Shown one piece after another: positions 16,945-26,307 of a DNA stretch of 64,000 bases. The stretch is taken from the NCBI RefSeq assembly GCF_039680535.1, contig NZ_JBDKSS010000005.1, positions 372,001 through 436,000 on the forward strand, written 5' to 3'. The first letter of the stretch is position 1; every line of letters begins with the position of its first letter. The DNA comes from Parvibaculum sp039680535. GTDB lineage: Bacteria > Pseudomonadota > Alphaproteobacteria > Parvibaculales > Parvibaculaceae. The position numbers were made by a program, and so were the translations under genes. Under the pieces are notes generated by a model. The model made no database searches and was not told where the DNA came from. It saw only the letters and a list, made by a program, of their open reading frames with translations.

Positions 16945-17207
16945 GGGCGTCCGCGGTCCGGGGCATGTTTGTTCAGTCCCGGGGCTAACCGGGCTTCAAG
17001 GCGAAAGATGGGGCGCTGATGCCCCCGCCGCAAGCCAAGGCGGACGCTGCGTCAAAGGGTTGCGACGCTAATTCCTTTTGTTTTCAGCATTTTTGGCTCG
17101 CGTTGGGCTCCGCGAATTTGTTAAATCGGCGCCAATCCGGTGCCGGACGATAAGGCGCCAAACGGGAGATGACCGGTTTTCCGGTCCGCCACAGAAGGGA
17201 CTAGACC

Positions 17208-17990
17208 ATGAAACTCGATTCCAGCATCAGCGCCATCGTTACCGGCGGCGCTTCGGGCCTCGGCGCCGCCACGGCGCGCGCGCTTGCGGCGAAGGGCGTG
17301 AAGGTCGGCATTTTCGACCTTCAGGAAGACAAGGGCGAAGCCCTTGCGAAGGAAATCGGCGGCTGCTTCGCGAAGGTCAACGTGACCGACGAAGCCAGCG
17401 TCGACGCCGGCTTCGCGAAGGTTCGCGCCGCCAACGGCCAGGAGCGCATCCTCATCAACTGCGCCGGCACGGGCAACGCGATCAAGACCGCGTCGAAGAA
17501 CAAGGAGACGGGCGCGCCTGAGCACTTCCCGCTCGACAAGTTCAACCTCATCATCCAGATCAACCTCGTCGGCACGTTCCGCTGCATCGCCAAGTCGGCG
17601 GCCGGCATGCTGACGCTCGACCCGCTGCCGGATGGCGATCGCGGCGCGATCGTCAACACGGGTTCGGTCGCGGCGGTCGACGGCCAGATCGGCCAGGCGG
17701 CTTACTCCGCCTCGAAGGCCGGCGTTGTCGGCATGACGCTCCCGATCGCGCGCGACCTGTCGCGTGAAGCGATCCGTATCAACACGATCCTCCCGGGCAT
17801 CTTCGACACGCCGCTCCTCGCCGGCGCGCCGGAAAAGGTCCGTCAGGCGCTCGGCGCGCAGGTGCCGTTCCCGTCGCGTCTCGGCAACCCGGTCGAATAT
17901 GCTTCGCTCGCCATCCAGATGGTCGAGAACGGCTATTTCAACGGCGAGACGGTTCGTCTCGACGGCGCAATTCGTATGGCGCCGCGCTAA
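17208..17990 (+). CDS. Short-chain dehydrogenase, 3-hydroxyacyl-CoA dehydrogenase type 2-like
   Basis: The 260-residue SDR has the cofactor loop TGGASGLG (12-19), NCAGTG, and catalytic Ser153, Tyr166 and Lys170 (AYSASK). The closest family pattern is the HSD17B10-like 3-hydroxy-2-methylbutyryl-CoA / 3-hydroxyacyl-CoA dehydrogenases (RVNTILPGIFDTP-type segment, PSRLGNPVEYASL). Those enzymes oxidise hydroxyacyl-CoA with NAD. AGAAGGGACTAG precedes the start. A strong terminator follows. Confidence 0.9.
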   Translation: MKLDSSISAIVTGGASGLGAATARALAAKGVKVGIFDLQEDKGEALAKEIGGCFAKVNVTDEASVDAGFAKVRAANGQERILINCAGTGNAIKTASKNKETGAPEHFPLDKFNLIIQINLVGTFRCIAKSAAGMLTLDPLPDGDRGAIVNTGSVAAVDGQIGQAAYSASKAGVVGMTLPIARDLSREAIRINTILPGIFDTPLLAGAPEKVRQALGAQVPFPSRLGNPVEYASLAIQMVENGYFNGETVRLDGAIRMAPR

Positions 17991-18013
17991 TATTTTCCGA
18001 CCTCGGAAATGCG

Positions 18014-18043
18014 AAAGCCCCGGAGGAAACTCCGGGGCTTTTT
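18014..18043 (+). terminator. Rho-independent terminator after the hydroxyacyl-CoA dehydrogenase gene
   Basis: AAAGCCCCGGAG, loop GAAA, CTCCGGGGCTTTTT. The stem is GC-rich and ends in a T-run. The 5' A-run allows it to work for the convergent pterin dehydratase gene as well. Confidence 0.95.
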
Positions 18044-18064
18044 GTTTGCGCGAGGCGGTGTGGC

Positions 18065-18373
18065 CTATTTCGGCTTTCCAGCCTTGCCCGCGATCTTGTC
18101 CATGAACCTGGCGAGCTTCACATCCCGCTCCGAGACCCCCTTGGCGTCATGCGTCGTCAGCACCACATGGACCCTGTTGTAGACATTGAACCATTCGGGG
18201 TGATGGTCGGCCTTCTCCGCCGCGAGCGCGACGCGGGACATGAAGCCGAAGGCCTCGTTGAAATCCTTGAAGAGATAGGTCTTTTCGATGGCGTCGCGGC
18301 CCCTCACCTTGGACCAGCCCTTGAGTTCCGAAAGGGCCTTTTCGCGCGCCGCGCCGCTCAGTCTCTCGATCAT
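18065..18373 (-). CDS. phhB: 4a-hydroxytetrahydrobiopterin dehydratase (pterin-4-alpha-carbinolamine dehydratase)
   Basis: The 102-residue protein has the family motif EKADHHPEWFNVYNRVHVVL with the catalytic histidines, and KDFNEAFGFMSRVA before it. The enzyme regenerates the pterin cofactor of aromatic amino-acid hydroxylases by dehydration. No hydroxylase gene is in the window, and in many bacteria the protein also acts in molybdopterin or other pterin chemistry. It shares a bidirectional terminator with the SDR gene. Confidence 0.95.
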   Translation of the reverse strand: MIERLSGAAREKALSELKGWSKVRGRDAIEKTYLFKDFNEAFGFMSRVALAAEKADHHPEWFNVYNRVHVVLTTHDAKGVSERDVKLARFMDKIAGKAGKPK

Positions 18374-18437
18374 ATCCGTCTCCTTCGATTGCGGGCCGAG
18401 CCTTGCCCACCTAATCTTCTAGCGCAAGGAGGATGTG

Positions 18438-18842
18438 ATGGATTGGAGAACGGTCAAGGCCCCGAGCCTCGCGGAGTTCGAGAAACTCGCCGCGGACGCC
18501 TTTGCACGCCTGCCTGCGGAGTTCCGCGCGCGATGCGACGGGCTGGTGATCCGGGTCGAGGATTTTCCGAGCGAGGAAATTCTCGACGAGATGGAACTTG
18601 AAAGCCCCTTCGATCTTCTCGGCCTCTATCACGGAACGGGGGAGCCTTATGAGATGTCGCATCAGATGACCAAGCTCCCCGACATGGTCTTCCTCTATCG
18701 CCGTCCCATGCTCGACTACTGGGCCGACTACGACGAGACGCTGGGCGATCTCATCACCCATGTGCTGATTCATGAGATTGGACATCATTTCGGCCTGTCC
18801 GATGCCGCAATGCATGCGATCGAGGCGAAGGCCGGCCGCTAG
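18438..18842 (+). CDS. Small zincin-like metallopeptidase family protein
   Basis: The 134-residue protein has the zinc motif HEIGHHFGLSD at residues 112-122, that is HExxH with a third ligand at the Asp, typical of the minimal predicted metallopeptidases (zincin type 1 family). The frame also offers GTG 18435. ATG 18438 is chosen because the perfect AAGGAGG (18426-18432) then has five-base spacing. The substrate is unknown. The last four bases overlap the convergent thpR gene. Confidence 0.92.
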   Translation: MDWRTVKAPSLAEFEKLAADAFARLPAEFRARCDGLVIRVEDFPSEEILDEMELESPFDLLGLYHGTGEPYEMSHQMTKLPDMVFLYRRPMLDYWADYDETLGDLITHVLIHEIGHHFGLSDAAMHAIEAKAGR

Positions 18843-19393
18843 TCTTCTTCTTCGCCGGGCAGCTCATCCGGATAGATGCGTTCGACCACATAAGGTCCGC
18901 CGCCCGTGCTGGCCCGCGCCGAGAAGAGCACGGCGCGCGTGATTGCGAAGCGGGGCGTCGCAAAGAGGTTGTTCGCCTCGATGAAGCGATAGACCTCGTC
19001 CGTCTCCCGGCCCTTGAGCCGGGCCAGCGTGACATGCGGTGTGTAGTTGCGTGTTTCGGGCGGCAGGCCGACGCGACGCATCGCGCTTTCGTGCCGCTGC
19101 TGCAAGAGCTTCAGCTGTTCCGTCATTTTCACGCCCGCCCACACGGCATGAGGCTTCGTGCCGCCGAAGGCACCCACGCCTTCAAGCTCCAGCTCGAAAG
19201 GCGCGAAGGGAATTTCCGCCAGCGCCGCATCGACATCATCGGCGACATTCTCAGGGATATCGCCGATGAAGCGCAGCGTGATGTGAAAATCATCGCGCTC
19301 GATCCAGCGCACGCCCTCGATGCCGCGCTGAAGTCTCGCCAGCCGTTCGGCGATTTCGTCTGGAATTTCCAGCGCGGTGAAAAGGCGGATCAT
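18839..19393 (-). CDS. thpR: RNA 2',3'-cyclic phosphodiesterase
   Basis: The 184-residue protein is a 2H phosphoesterase with two HxTL-type motifs: FHITLRFIG (His37) and YTPHVTLARL (His120). It opens 2',3'-cyclic phosphates on RNA ends and in vitro can ligate tRNA halves. ATG 19393 starts the protein at MIRLFTALEIPDE, the usual family start. It lies four bases after the aldo/keto reductase stop, in the same direction. Confidence 0.94.
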   Translation of the reverse strand: MIRLFTALEIPDEIAERLARLQRGIEGVRWIERDDFHITLRFIGDIPENVADDVDAALAEIPFAPFELELEGVGAFGGTKPHAVWAGVKMTEQLKLLQQRHESAMRRVGLPPETRNYTPHVTLARLKGRETDEVYRFIEANNLFATPRFAITRAVLFSARASTGGGPYVVERIYPDELPGEEED

Positions 19394-19397
19394 GTCT

Positions 19398-20441
19398 TTA
19401 CGGTGCGGGGTTCGGCTGGTTGGCATGGGCGGCGTTCACATCCGCCTCCAGCTCGTCGGTCCAGGGAATCTCGCGCGAGGTGACGGCGAGCTTCAGCTGT
19501 TCCATCGTCGTCGCGCCGATAATGTTCGAAGTTACGAACGGGCGCGTGGTCACGAACTGGTTGGCGAGCTGCGACGGATCGAGCCCATGCTTTTTGGCGA
19601 CGGCGAGATAGGCGTCGACGGCGCGCGCGGTCTGCGGCGACTCATAGCGCTGGAGCCGGTTGAAGAGCTGCTTGCGCGAACCGACGGGCAGGGCGCCGTT
19701 CTGATATTTGCCGGTGAGATAGCCCTGCGCCAGCGGCGAATAGGCGAGAAGGCCGACGCCTTCGCGATGCGCGATTTCCGCGCCGCCGAGTTCGAAGACG
19801 CGGTTGACGAGGCTATAGGCGTTCTGGATCGACTGCACGCGGGGCAGGCTCTTCGTGTCGGCATGGTGCAGGAATTTCATCGTGCCCCACGGCGTCTCGT
19901 TGGAGAGGCCGATATGACGCACCTTGCCCGATTTCACCACGTCCTTCAGCGCATCGAGGATCTCGTCGATCTGGATGATCTCTTCGGTATGCTTGTAGGT
20001 GAGGCCGCCGGAGCCGAAGAGGCTGATCGGACGGTCGGGCCAATGGAGCTGATAAAGGTCGATATAATCCGTCTGCAGACGTTTAAGGCTTTTGTCCACC
20101 GCTTCGAAAATCTGCTTGCGGCTCTGCTCGGTGCCGGATTTGTCGTCGCGCAGCCAGTTCATTGGCCCACGCCCAGCGATCTTCGTCGCGAGGATCACCT
20201 TGTCGCGCTTGCCGCGCGCCTTGAACCATGAGCCGACGATCTTTTCGGTCGAGCCCTGCGTCTCGGCCTTCGGGGGCACGGAATACATTTCCGCTGTGTC
20301 GAAGAAGTTGATGCCCTGGTCGAGCGCGTAATCCATCTGCTCGTGGCCTTCGGCCTCGGTATTCTGCTGGCCCCAGGTCATGGTGCCGAGGCAGATCGAG
20401 CTGACCTTGACTCCGGTCCGGCCGAGTTCGCGATACTCCAT
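19398..20441 (-). CDS. NADP(H)-dependent aldo/keto reductase, Tas-like
   Basis: The 347-residue protein has the AKR tetrad: Asp48, Tyr53 (FFDTAEMYSVP), Lys87 (LATKIAG) and His133 (YQLHWPD). The length and the PKAETQGSTE loop resemble E. coli Tas. ATG 20441 has GGGGGATCAA directly before it; an upstream ATG at 20459 is possible. It is 20 bases downstream of tesA and likely co-transcribed with it and thpR. Confidence 0.93.
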   Translation of the reverse strand: MEYRELGRTGVKVSSICLGTMTWGQQNTEAEGHEQMDYALDQGINFFDTAEMYSVPPKAETQGSTEKIVGSWFKARGKRDKVILATKIAGRGPMNWLRDDKSGTEQSRKQIFEAVDKSLKRLQTDYIDLYQLHWPDRPISLFGSGGLTYKHTEEIIQIDEILDALKDVVKSGKVRHIGLSNETPWGTMKFLHHADTKSLPRVQSIQNAYSLVNRVFELGGAEIAHREGVGLLAYSPLAQGYLTGKYQNGALPVGSRKQLFNRLQRYESPQTARAVDAYLAVAKKHGLDPSQLANQFVTTRPFVTSNIIGATTMEQLKLAVTSREIPWTDELEADVNAAHANQPNPAP

Positions 20442-20461
20442 TTGATCCCCCATTTTCATGA

Positions 20462-21148
20462 TTATTTCTGCGCCCGCTTCTCGCGCGCTTTCTGCGCTTC
20501 GGCGATCAGCGTTTCAACTTTCGGCAGGATGCGCGCGACCATGATCGCAACACCCGCCGCATTCGGATGCATGCCGTCGGCAAGCGTGAGATCGGCCGCG
20601 AGGGGTTTGCCGCTCAGCTCCCCCGCCACCCCGTCGAGGAAGAATGGATAGAACACGAGGTGGTTCTCGGCGGCAAGCCTCGGATAGATCGCGTTGAAGG
20701 TCTTGCCATACTCTGCGCCCATATTGGGCGGCGCCATCATGCCTGCAAGCAGCACGGGCAGGTGGCGGCCCGAGAGGCGCTTCAGTATTTCTTCGAGGTT
20801 TCTGCGCGTGAGCTTCGGATCGATGCCCCGCAGCGCGTCATTGGCGCCGAGTTCCACGATCACGGCATCGGCCTCCGGTCCCACCGTCCAGTCGAGCCGC
20901 GAAAGACCGCCCGAACTCGTATCGCCCGAGACGCCGCCATTGACGATAACGATATTGTGATGGCCCCTGGCTCTCAGCGCCTTTTCGAGTTGCGGCGCAA
21001 AGCCGTCATCCGGCCCGAGCAGATAGCCCGCCGTGAGGCTGTCGCCGAGGGCAACGATGGTCAGCGGCTTTTCCGCCGCGAAGGCGGGAAAGGCAAGCAG
21101 GAGACAGAGCATCGCCGCTGGCGCTTGCTTGTAAATCACTGCAAACAT
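20462..21148 (-). CDS. tesA: Arylesterase / acyl-CoA thioesterase I of the SGNH family
   Basis: The 228-residue secreted enzyme has a signal peptide (MFAVIYKQAPAAM onward, ending AFAA) and all SGNH blocks: GDSLTAG with Ser37, NGGVSGDT, GANDALRG and DGMHPNAAG. It is a periplasmic TesA-type hydrolase of thioesters and short esters, unlike the inactive SGNH protein at 13940. The longer frame from 21202 begins with TTG and would spoil the signal peptide. It is divergent from the ybbA-like ABC gene, as in E. coli. Confidence 0.94.
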   Translation of the reverse strand: MFAVIYKQAPAAMLCLLLAFPAFAAEKPLTIVALGDSLTAGYLLGPDDGFAPQLEKALRARGHHNIVIVNGGVSGDTSSGGLSRLDWTVGPEADAVIVELGANDALRGIDPKLTRRNLEEILKRLSGRHLPVLLAGMMAPPNMGAEYGKTFNAIYPRLAAENHLVFYPFFLDGVAGELSGKPLAADLTLADGMHPNAAGVAIMVARILPKVETLIAEAQKAREKRAQK

Positions 21149-21202
21149 GCCATATGGCCCGAAGATGCGGGCGAAGACGGGCAGGGAAAAGCGGGCGGTC
21201 AA

Positions 21203-21892
21203 TTGAGCGATACCATCATCGAGCTTGAAGGTCTGAAGCTGAGCCTGCCGAGTGCGGCCGGATTGGTCAACATATTGCGCGGGATCGATCTCAAGGTCGC
21301 GCGTGGCAGCACGGCCAGTCTCGTCGGTCCATCAGGCTCGGGAAAATCGACGCTTCTCATGGTGCTGGCGGGCCTCGAGCGGCCGAGCGCTGGCCGGGTG
21401 ACTGTGGCGGGCGAGGATCTTTCGCGGCAGAACGAGGACGGGCTCGCGCGGTTCCGCCGCGAGCATATAGGCATCGTCTTCCAGTCTTTCCACCTCATCC
21501 CGACGATGACAGCACTCGAAAATGTTGCCGTGCCGCTTGAATTCGCTGGACGCGGCGATGCCTTCGCGCGGGCGGAGGCAGAACTTCGCGCAGTGGGCCT
21601 TGGCTCGCGCCTCGCGCATTATCCGGGCCAGCTTTCCGGCGGCGAGCAGCAGCGCGTGGCGCTGGCCCGCGCGGTGGTCGGCGATCCCGAAATCCTGCTT
21701 GCCGACGAACCGACCGGCAATCTCGACCAGGCGACGGGTGCTGAAATCATCGAGCTCATGTTCGAGCTTCACGCGCGAAAGGGGACGACGCTCGTCCTGA
21801 TCACGCATGACGAAGCGCTGGCCGGACGCTGTGAGCAGGTGGTCCGGCTCCGCGACGGGCTCGTCGAAAAAGTGGAGGCGGGTGGCAAGTGA
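21203..21892 (+). CDS. ybbA: ABC transporter ATP-binding protein, YbbA/LolD type
   Basis: The 229-residue ATPase has Walker A GPSGSGKSTLL, Q-loop VFQSFHLIPTM, signature LSGGEQQR and Walker B ILLADEPTGNLD. The only start that keeps the full N-terminus is TTG 21203 (LSDTIIELEG); no ATG occurs before the Walker A motif. It pairs with the adjacent large permease (one-base overlap, TGATG), forming a MacB/Lol-type system that probably extracts or moves lipids or proteins from the inner membrane. Confidence 0.93.
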   Translation: MSDTIIELEGLKLSLPSAAGLVNILRGIDLKVARGSTASLVGPSGSGKSTLLMVLAGLERPSAGRVTVAGEDLSRQNEDGLARFRREHIGIVFQSFHLIPTMTALENVAVPLEFAGRGDAFARAEAELRAVGLGSRLAHYPGQLSGGEQQRVALARAVVGDPEILLADEPTGNLDQATGAEIIELMFELHARKGTTLVLITHDEALAGRCEQVVRLRDGLVEKVEAGGK

Positions 21893-24435
21893 TGAGAACG
21901 CTGCCCCTCGCATTTCGTCTGGCGCGGCGTGAACTTCGCGCCAATCTCGCGCAAGGCTTCGCGGGTTTCCGCATCTTTCTTGCCTGTCTCGCGCTCGGGG
22001 TCGCGGCCATTGCGGGCGTCGGATCCGTCTCGACGGCGCTGACGCGCGGGCTTGCCGAGCGCGGACAGGAAATTCTCGGCGGCGATGTCGATGTGCGGCT
22101 CATTCATCGCGAGACGAGCGCGGCCGAGCTTGCCTTCCTTTCAAAGGACAATGTGGTTTCGCGTTCGGCGGAATTGCGCGCGATGGCGCGGACCGTCTCC
22201 AACGACAAGCAAAGTCTTGTCGAGTTGAAGGCCGTCGACGGGCTCTATCCGCTCTACGGCGCGATGAAGCTCGCGCCCGAAATGTCCCTTTCCGATGCGC
22301 TGGCTCTTCGCAACGGCCGTTACGGGCTCGTCGCGGAGCCCAATCTCGTTTCCCGGCTCGGGCTGAAGCCCGGCGATATGTTGCGCGTCGGTGAAAATCT
22401 TTTCGAGCTTCGCGCGGAAATAAGACACGAGCCCGATCGCGTCGGCGACGGCTTCGCGCTCGGCCCCCGCGTGATGATCGCGGAAGCTGCGTTGTCTGCG
22501 ACCGCGCTGGTCCAGCCGGGAAGCCTCGTCAATTATCACTATCGCCTGCGGTTTCCCGAAGCCATGCGCGACGTGCCGTCGATCAAGGCATGGGTGAAAT
22601 CTCTTGATGCCGCCTTTCCGGATGCAGGCTGGCGCGTGCAGGACCGCACCGACAGCGCGCCCTCCATGCGACGCTTTGTCGAGCGGGTCGCATTGTTCCT
22701 CACCTTTGTCGGATTGACGGCGCTGACCGTGGGTGGCGTCGGCATTGCCAATGCGGTGAAATCCTATCTCGACGGCAAGCGCGAGGTGATCGCCACCTTC
22801 AAATGCCTCGGCGCGCCGGGCAGGCTGATCTTCGCGGTCTATCTCGTTCAGGTCATGGCGCTTGCCATTGCCGGCGTCGCGTTCGGGCTCGCGGCAGGCG
22901 CCGCCGTTCCCTTCGTCACGGATCGTGTGGCGGGCGATCTCATCCCTGTGCCCGCAGCTCTCGGGCTCTATCCGGGGCCGCTTTTGCTCGCCGCGGCTTA
23001 TGGGCTTCTGACGGCGCTTGCCTTCGCAATCTGGCCGCTTGCCCGCGCGCGCGAAGTGCCTGCGGCAAGTCTCTTCCGTGCGATCGTTGCGCCGGAACGG
23101 CGACTGCCGAAGCCGCTCTATATTGTGGCCACAGCGGCAACACTTCTCGCGCTCGGTGTCCTTGCCGTCGCTACCGCAGAGCAGCCGCTTTTTGCGCTCT
23201 GGTTCATTCTCGGTGCGGCGGGCGTCTTTGTCTTGTTGCGTCTCGCGGCCTCCGGCGTCATGGCGCTGGCCGCACGGCTTCGCGGGCGCTCGCCCGAAAT
23301 GCGGCTGGCGCTTGCGAACCTCACGCGGCCCGGTTCGCCAACCCCTGCCGTCATGCTTTCGCTCGGGCTTGGGTTGACGCTTCTCGTCACCGTCTCGCTC
23401 ATCAACGGCAATCTGTCGAGCGAGATCATGAAGGACATTCCCGGCCGCGCGCCCTCCTTCTTCTTCGTCGATATTCAGCCCGATCAGACGGATGCCTTCG
23501 AGAGCTTCGTGCGCGGGGCGCCGGGCGTCACGAAATTCGACCGCGCGCCGATGCTCCGTGGGCGCATCGTTTCGTTGAACGGCATCGCCGCCGACAGGAT
23601 CAAGCCTGCGTCCAACGCCGAATGGGCGCTCAAGGGCGACCGGGGCATCACTTACTCAGCCACGCCGCCTGCGAACGGCAAGCTCCTCAGCGGCAAGTGG
23701 TGGCCTGCCGATTACAAGGGGCCGCTTCTCGTTTCCTTCGCCGACGAACTCGCCAAAGGTCTTGGCCTCAAGCTCGGCGACAAGATCACCGTCAATGTCC
23801 TTGGCCGCGAAATCGAGGCGACGCTCGCCAATACGCGCGAGGTGGACTGGCAAAGCCTCGGCATCAATTTCGTCATGATTTTCTCGCCCGGCCCGCTGGA
23901 GGCCGCGCCGCACACCGAGCTGGCGACCGTCACCATGGACGAGGCGGGCGAGGTGGCGCTTGAGCGCGAGGCTGTGGCGCGGTTCCCGAATGTGACCTCG
24001 GTGCGGGTGAAAGAGGCACTCGATGCGGTCAACACGCTGCTCGGCCAGTTCTCGCTCGCGGTGCGTGTCACGGGGCTCGTGACACTCGCGGCGGGCATTC
24101 TCGTTCTCGCGGGCGCCATGGCTGCCGGGTTCCGTGGACGGGCCCGGGATGCCGTCATCCTCAAGGTGCTGGGCGCGACACGGGCCCGGGTGCTCGGCGT
24201 CTATCTGCGGGAATATGCGGCGCTCGGGTTCTCGACGGCGCTCGTCGCGGCGACAGCGGGCAGCATCGCGGCATGGGCGGTCATTCGGCTGATTATGGAA
24301 ATGCCATGGCAACCGCTCTGGGGAACGCTTGCGCTAACCGTCATCGGGGCGACGGCGGTGACGGTATGCCTCGGCCTGCTGGGCACATGGCGCGTTCTTT
24401 CCGTGCCCGCCGCCGGCATGTTGCGGGCTGAGTAA
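21892..24435 (+). CDS. ybbP: FtsX-like ABC permease, YbbP family
   Basis: The 847-residue protein has a first membrane span (about 20-40), a long periplasmic part, three spans, a central pair and a second FtsX unit (LAAGILVLAGAMAAGFRGRARDAVILKVLGATRARVL). This two-module layout fits YbbP-like permeases that partner YbbA. The tesA-ybbA-ybbP neighbourhood is conserved from E. coli, supporting a role linked to TesA substrates or to lipids, which remains unproven. Confidence 0.93.
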   Translation: MRTLPLAFRLARRELRANLAQGFAGFRIFLACLALGVAAIAGVGSVSTALTRGLAERGQEILGGDVDVRLIHRETSAAELAFLSKDNVVSRSAELRAMARTVSNDKQSLVELKAVDGLYPLYGAMKLAPEMSLSDALALRNGRYGLVAEPNLVSRLGLKPGDMLRVGENLFELRAEIRHEPDRVGDGFALGPRVMIAEAALSATALVQPGSLVNYHYRLRFPEAMRDVPSIKAWVKSLDAAFPDAGWRVQDRTDSAPSMRRFVERVALFLTFVGLTALTVGGVGIANAVKSYLDGKREVIATFKCLGAPGRLIFAVYLVQVMALAIAGVAFGLAAGAAVPFVTDRVAGDLIPVPAALGLYPGPLLLAAAYGLLTALAFAIWPLARAREVPAASLFRAIVAPERRLPKPLYIVATAATLLALGVLAVATAEQPLFALWFILGAAGVFVLLRLAASGVMALAARLRGRSPEMRLALANLTRPGSPTPAVMLSLGLGLTLLVTVSLINGNLSSEIMKDIPGRAPSFFFVDIQPDQTDAFESFVRGAPGVTKFDRAPMLRGRIVSLNGIAADRIKPASNAEWALKGDRGITYSATPPANGKLLSGKWWPADYKGPLLVSFADELAKGLGLKLGDKITVNVLGREIEATLANTREVDWQSLGINFVMIFSPGPLEAAPHTELATVTMDEAGEVALEREAVARFPNVTSVRVKEALDAVNTLLGQFSLAVRVTGLVTLAAGILVLAGAMAAGFRGRARDAVILKVLGATRARVLGVYLREYAALGFSTALVAATAGSIAAWAVIRLIMEMPWQPLWGTLALTVIGATAVTVCLGLLGTWRVLSVPAAGMLRAE

Positions 24436-24559
24436 TAGCTAACGCCCTGAAACGGTTACGCAATATTCACCGGATCGCCATGCGGACGGGGCCATTTCCC
24501 TTGAATTCGAGGGGTGAACCGCCAATATTAGGTTCGCACTGCCAGGAGGGTGCAGAGAT

Positions 24560-25309
24560 ATGGCCAATTTCGACCAGGACAGGCTGCGGAGCAGCGTTGG
24601 CGTAGAGAGCCCGGCAATCGACCAGGGCCTGCGCAGCTATATGCTTCGCGTCTACAACTATATGGCGGCGGGTCTCGCCATCACCGGCGTTGTTGCGTGG
24701 CTTGCCTTCCAGGCGGCTGTGCAGGATACGGGCGCCGGTCTTACGCTTTCGCCTTTCGGCGTGGCGCTCTTCACCAGCCCGCTGAAGTGGCTCGTCATCT
24801 TCGCGCCGCTCGGGCTCGTCTTCTTCCTCAGCGCGCGTATTCACAGCCTCAGCGTTTCGGCGGCCCAGACGACGTTCTGGATTTTCGCCGGCCTGATGGG
24901 CCTTTCGCTGTCGAGCGTTTTCCTCGTCTATACGGGCGCGAGCATCACCCAGACGTTCTTCACCACGGCGATCGCCTTCGGCTCGCTCAGCCTTTACGGC
25001 TATGTGACGAAGCGCGACCTGTCGGCGATGGGTTCGTTCCTCTTCATGGGCCTGATCGGCATTCTCATTGCCTCGCTCGTGAACATCTTCCTGCAGAGCT
25101 CCGCCCTGCAGTTCGCCGTGTCGGTCATCGGTGTGCTCGTCTTCGCGGGCCTCACCGCCTATGACACGCAGACGATCAAGTCGATGTATTACGAGGCCGA
25201 CAGCGAAGTGACTGCCGGCAAGAAGGCGATCATGGGCGCGCTGTCGCTCTATCTCGACTTCATCAATATGTTCATGTTCCTGCTGCAGTTCCTCGGCAAT
25301 CGCCGCTAA
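24560..25309 (+). CDS. Bax inhibitor-1 / YccA family membrane protein
   Basis: The 249-residue protein has a polar N-terminus (to about residue 30), seven predicted transmembrane helices and the family sequence FAGLTAYDTQTIK, whose Asp belongs to the pH-sensing di-aspartyl latch known from bacterial homologues. These proteins are proton-gated calcium leak channels or modulators of FtsH. AGGAGGGTGCAGAG precedes ATG 24560. A terminator follows. Confidence 0.95.
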   Translation: MANFDQDRLRSSVGVESPAIDQGLRSYMLRVYNYMAAGLAITGVVAWLAFQAAVQDTGAGLTLSPFGVALFTSPLKWLVIFAPLGLVFFLSARIHSLSVSAAQTTFWIFAGLMGLSLSSVFLVYTGASITQTFFTTAIAFGSLSLYGYVTKRDLSAMGSFLFMGLIGILIASLVNIFLQSSALQFAVSVIGVLVFAGLTAYDTQTIKSMYYEADSEVTAGKKAIMGALSLYLDFINMFMFLLQFLGNRR

Positions 25310-25333
25310 GCGAGGCGCAGGACACGAAAAGAC

Positions 25334-25363
25334 GAAGCCCCGGTGGAAACACCGGGGCTTTTC
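25334..25363 (+). terminator. Rho-independent terminator after the BI-1 family gene
   Basis: GAAGCCCCGGTG, loop GAAA, CACCGGGGCTTTTC. It has the same architecture as the terminator at 18014 and could serve the convergent DUF2794 gene too. Confidence 0.92.
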
Positions 25364-25376
25364 ATTTGGAAAACTT

Positions 25377-25784
25377 TCATGCGCCGACGACGCGGAGCTT
25401 GCGCTTTTCGAAGACTTTCAGGACCTGTTTGAGGTCATGGCCGCGCTTCAGCACGAGGCCTGTCGCGGCCACCACGCTATAGGCCCCCTGACGGCGGGCC
25501 AGCTTCGGGCGCTTTTCGATGCGGTAGAGCGGCATTTCGCTCGTGCGGCGGTGGATGGCGAAGACTGCGACATCCCTTGTCGAGCCGATGGCGTAATCGC
25601 GCCATTCGCCTTCGACCACCATGCGCCCATAGACGGAAAGGATCGCTTCGAGCTCGGCGCGGTTGAAAAAGACGTCCGGCTCCTGAAGGGGTTTTGACGG
25701 CGGGGCGTTCGATGAGATGACGAGGCTGAACGGCCCGGACTGGGCCCGCGACGCCTTATCCCCTCCCTCGAATCCATCCGCCAT
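25377..25784 (-). CDS. DUF2794 family protein
   Basis: The 135-residue protein contains the DUF2794 core: VFFNRAELEAILSVYGRMV, WRDYAIGSTRDVAVFAIHRR, and RPKLARRQGAYSVVAATG. The family is largely restricted to Alphaproteobacteria and is of unknown function. It has no signal peptide or membrane segment. Transcription runs toward the BI-1 terminator. Confidence 0.9.
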   Translation of the reverse strand: MADGFEGGDKASRAQSGPFSLVISSNAPPSKPLQEPDVFFNRAELEAILSVYGRMVVEGEWRDYAIGSTRDVAVFAIHRRTSEMPLYRIEKRPKLARRQGAYSVVAATGLVLKRGHDLKQVLKVFEKRKLRVVGA

Positions 25785-26307
25785 GCCGTCACAACCCTCC
25801 GACTTCCCCGGCCTTCGCGGCTCGGGCCGGGCCTGCCGCCACGACCACGGGCCGACCGGCTAAGGTCTTCATTCTGCTAGCTTTCGTGAAGTTAATCCAG
25901 AATCACAATCTTGCCTTTTTTCAGCCCTTGCAGGGACACACTGGGCCGTCAGTCTAGCATCGTTGCCTCACTGGCCCGGTTCCTTCTCGTTCCGGTTTCA
26001 TCAGCCCCCCAGCCCCACCGGGATGAATTGGGGGACCGGGCCACCCCTTTCAAAGGGGGCAACGCCAAGAGACAAGACGCGCCGCGAATGCCCCCCTCGC
26101 CGGCGCGTTTTTCTTTGTCCGGACGCCGCCATTCTTCCCGCAAAACGCCCCAGCTTTACGATGTCTCATTCTTCACTTGAGGGTGAGGGGGGCTTTGTCT
26201 ACACATTCAAGCCGGTTGCCGGGGGCAAGCCGGTCTTCGGGGGAACGAGGCAAAACAATAGAGCCCGTCCGGACCTTGAGGGAGTTCACGTCATCACGCG
26301 AGCGAGT
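25785..26307. other. Long intergenic region between DUF2794 and the ABC-2 operon
   Basis: About 520 bases lack a credible gene; short open frames here have no family resemblance. A palindrome CCCCTTT-C-AAAGGGG lies around 26044-26058. A possible hairpin CGCGCCG (26078-26084) with CGGCGCG (26101-26107) is followed by TTTTTCTTT. This could be a terminator-like or attenuator structure in the leader of the operon at 26308. No known riboswitch was recognised. Confidence 0.5.

Noticed and set aside
26078..26112. Strong intrinsic terminator inside the leader of the ABC-2 operon
   Set aside because: The stem is only 7 bp with a 16-base loop; it is recorded as a possibility inside the intergenic entry but not called as a terminator.
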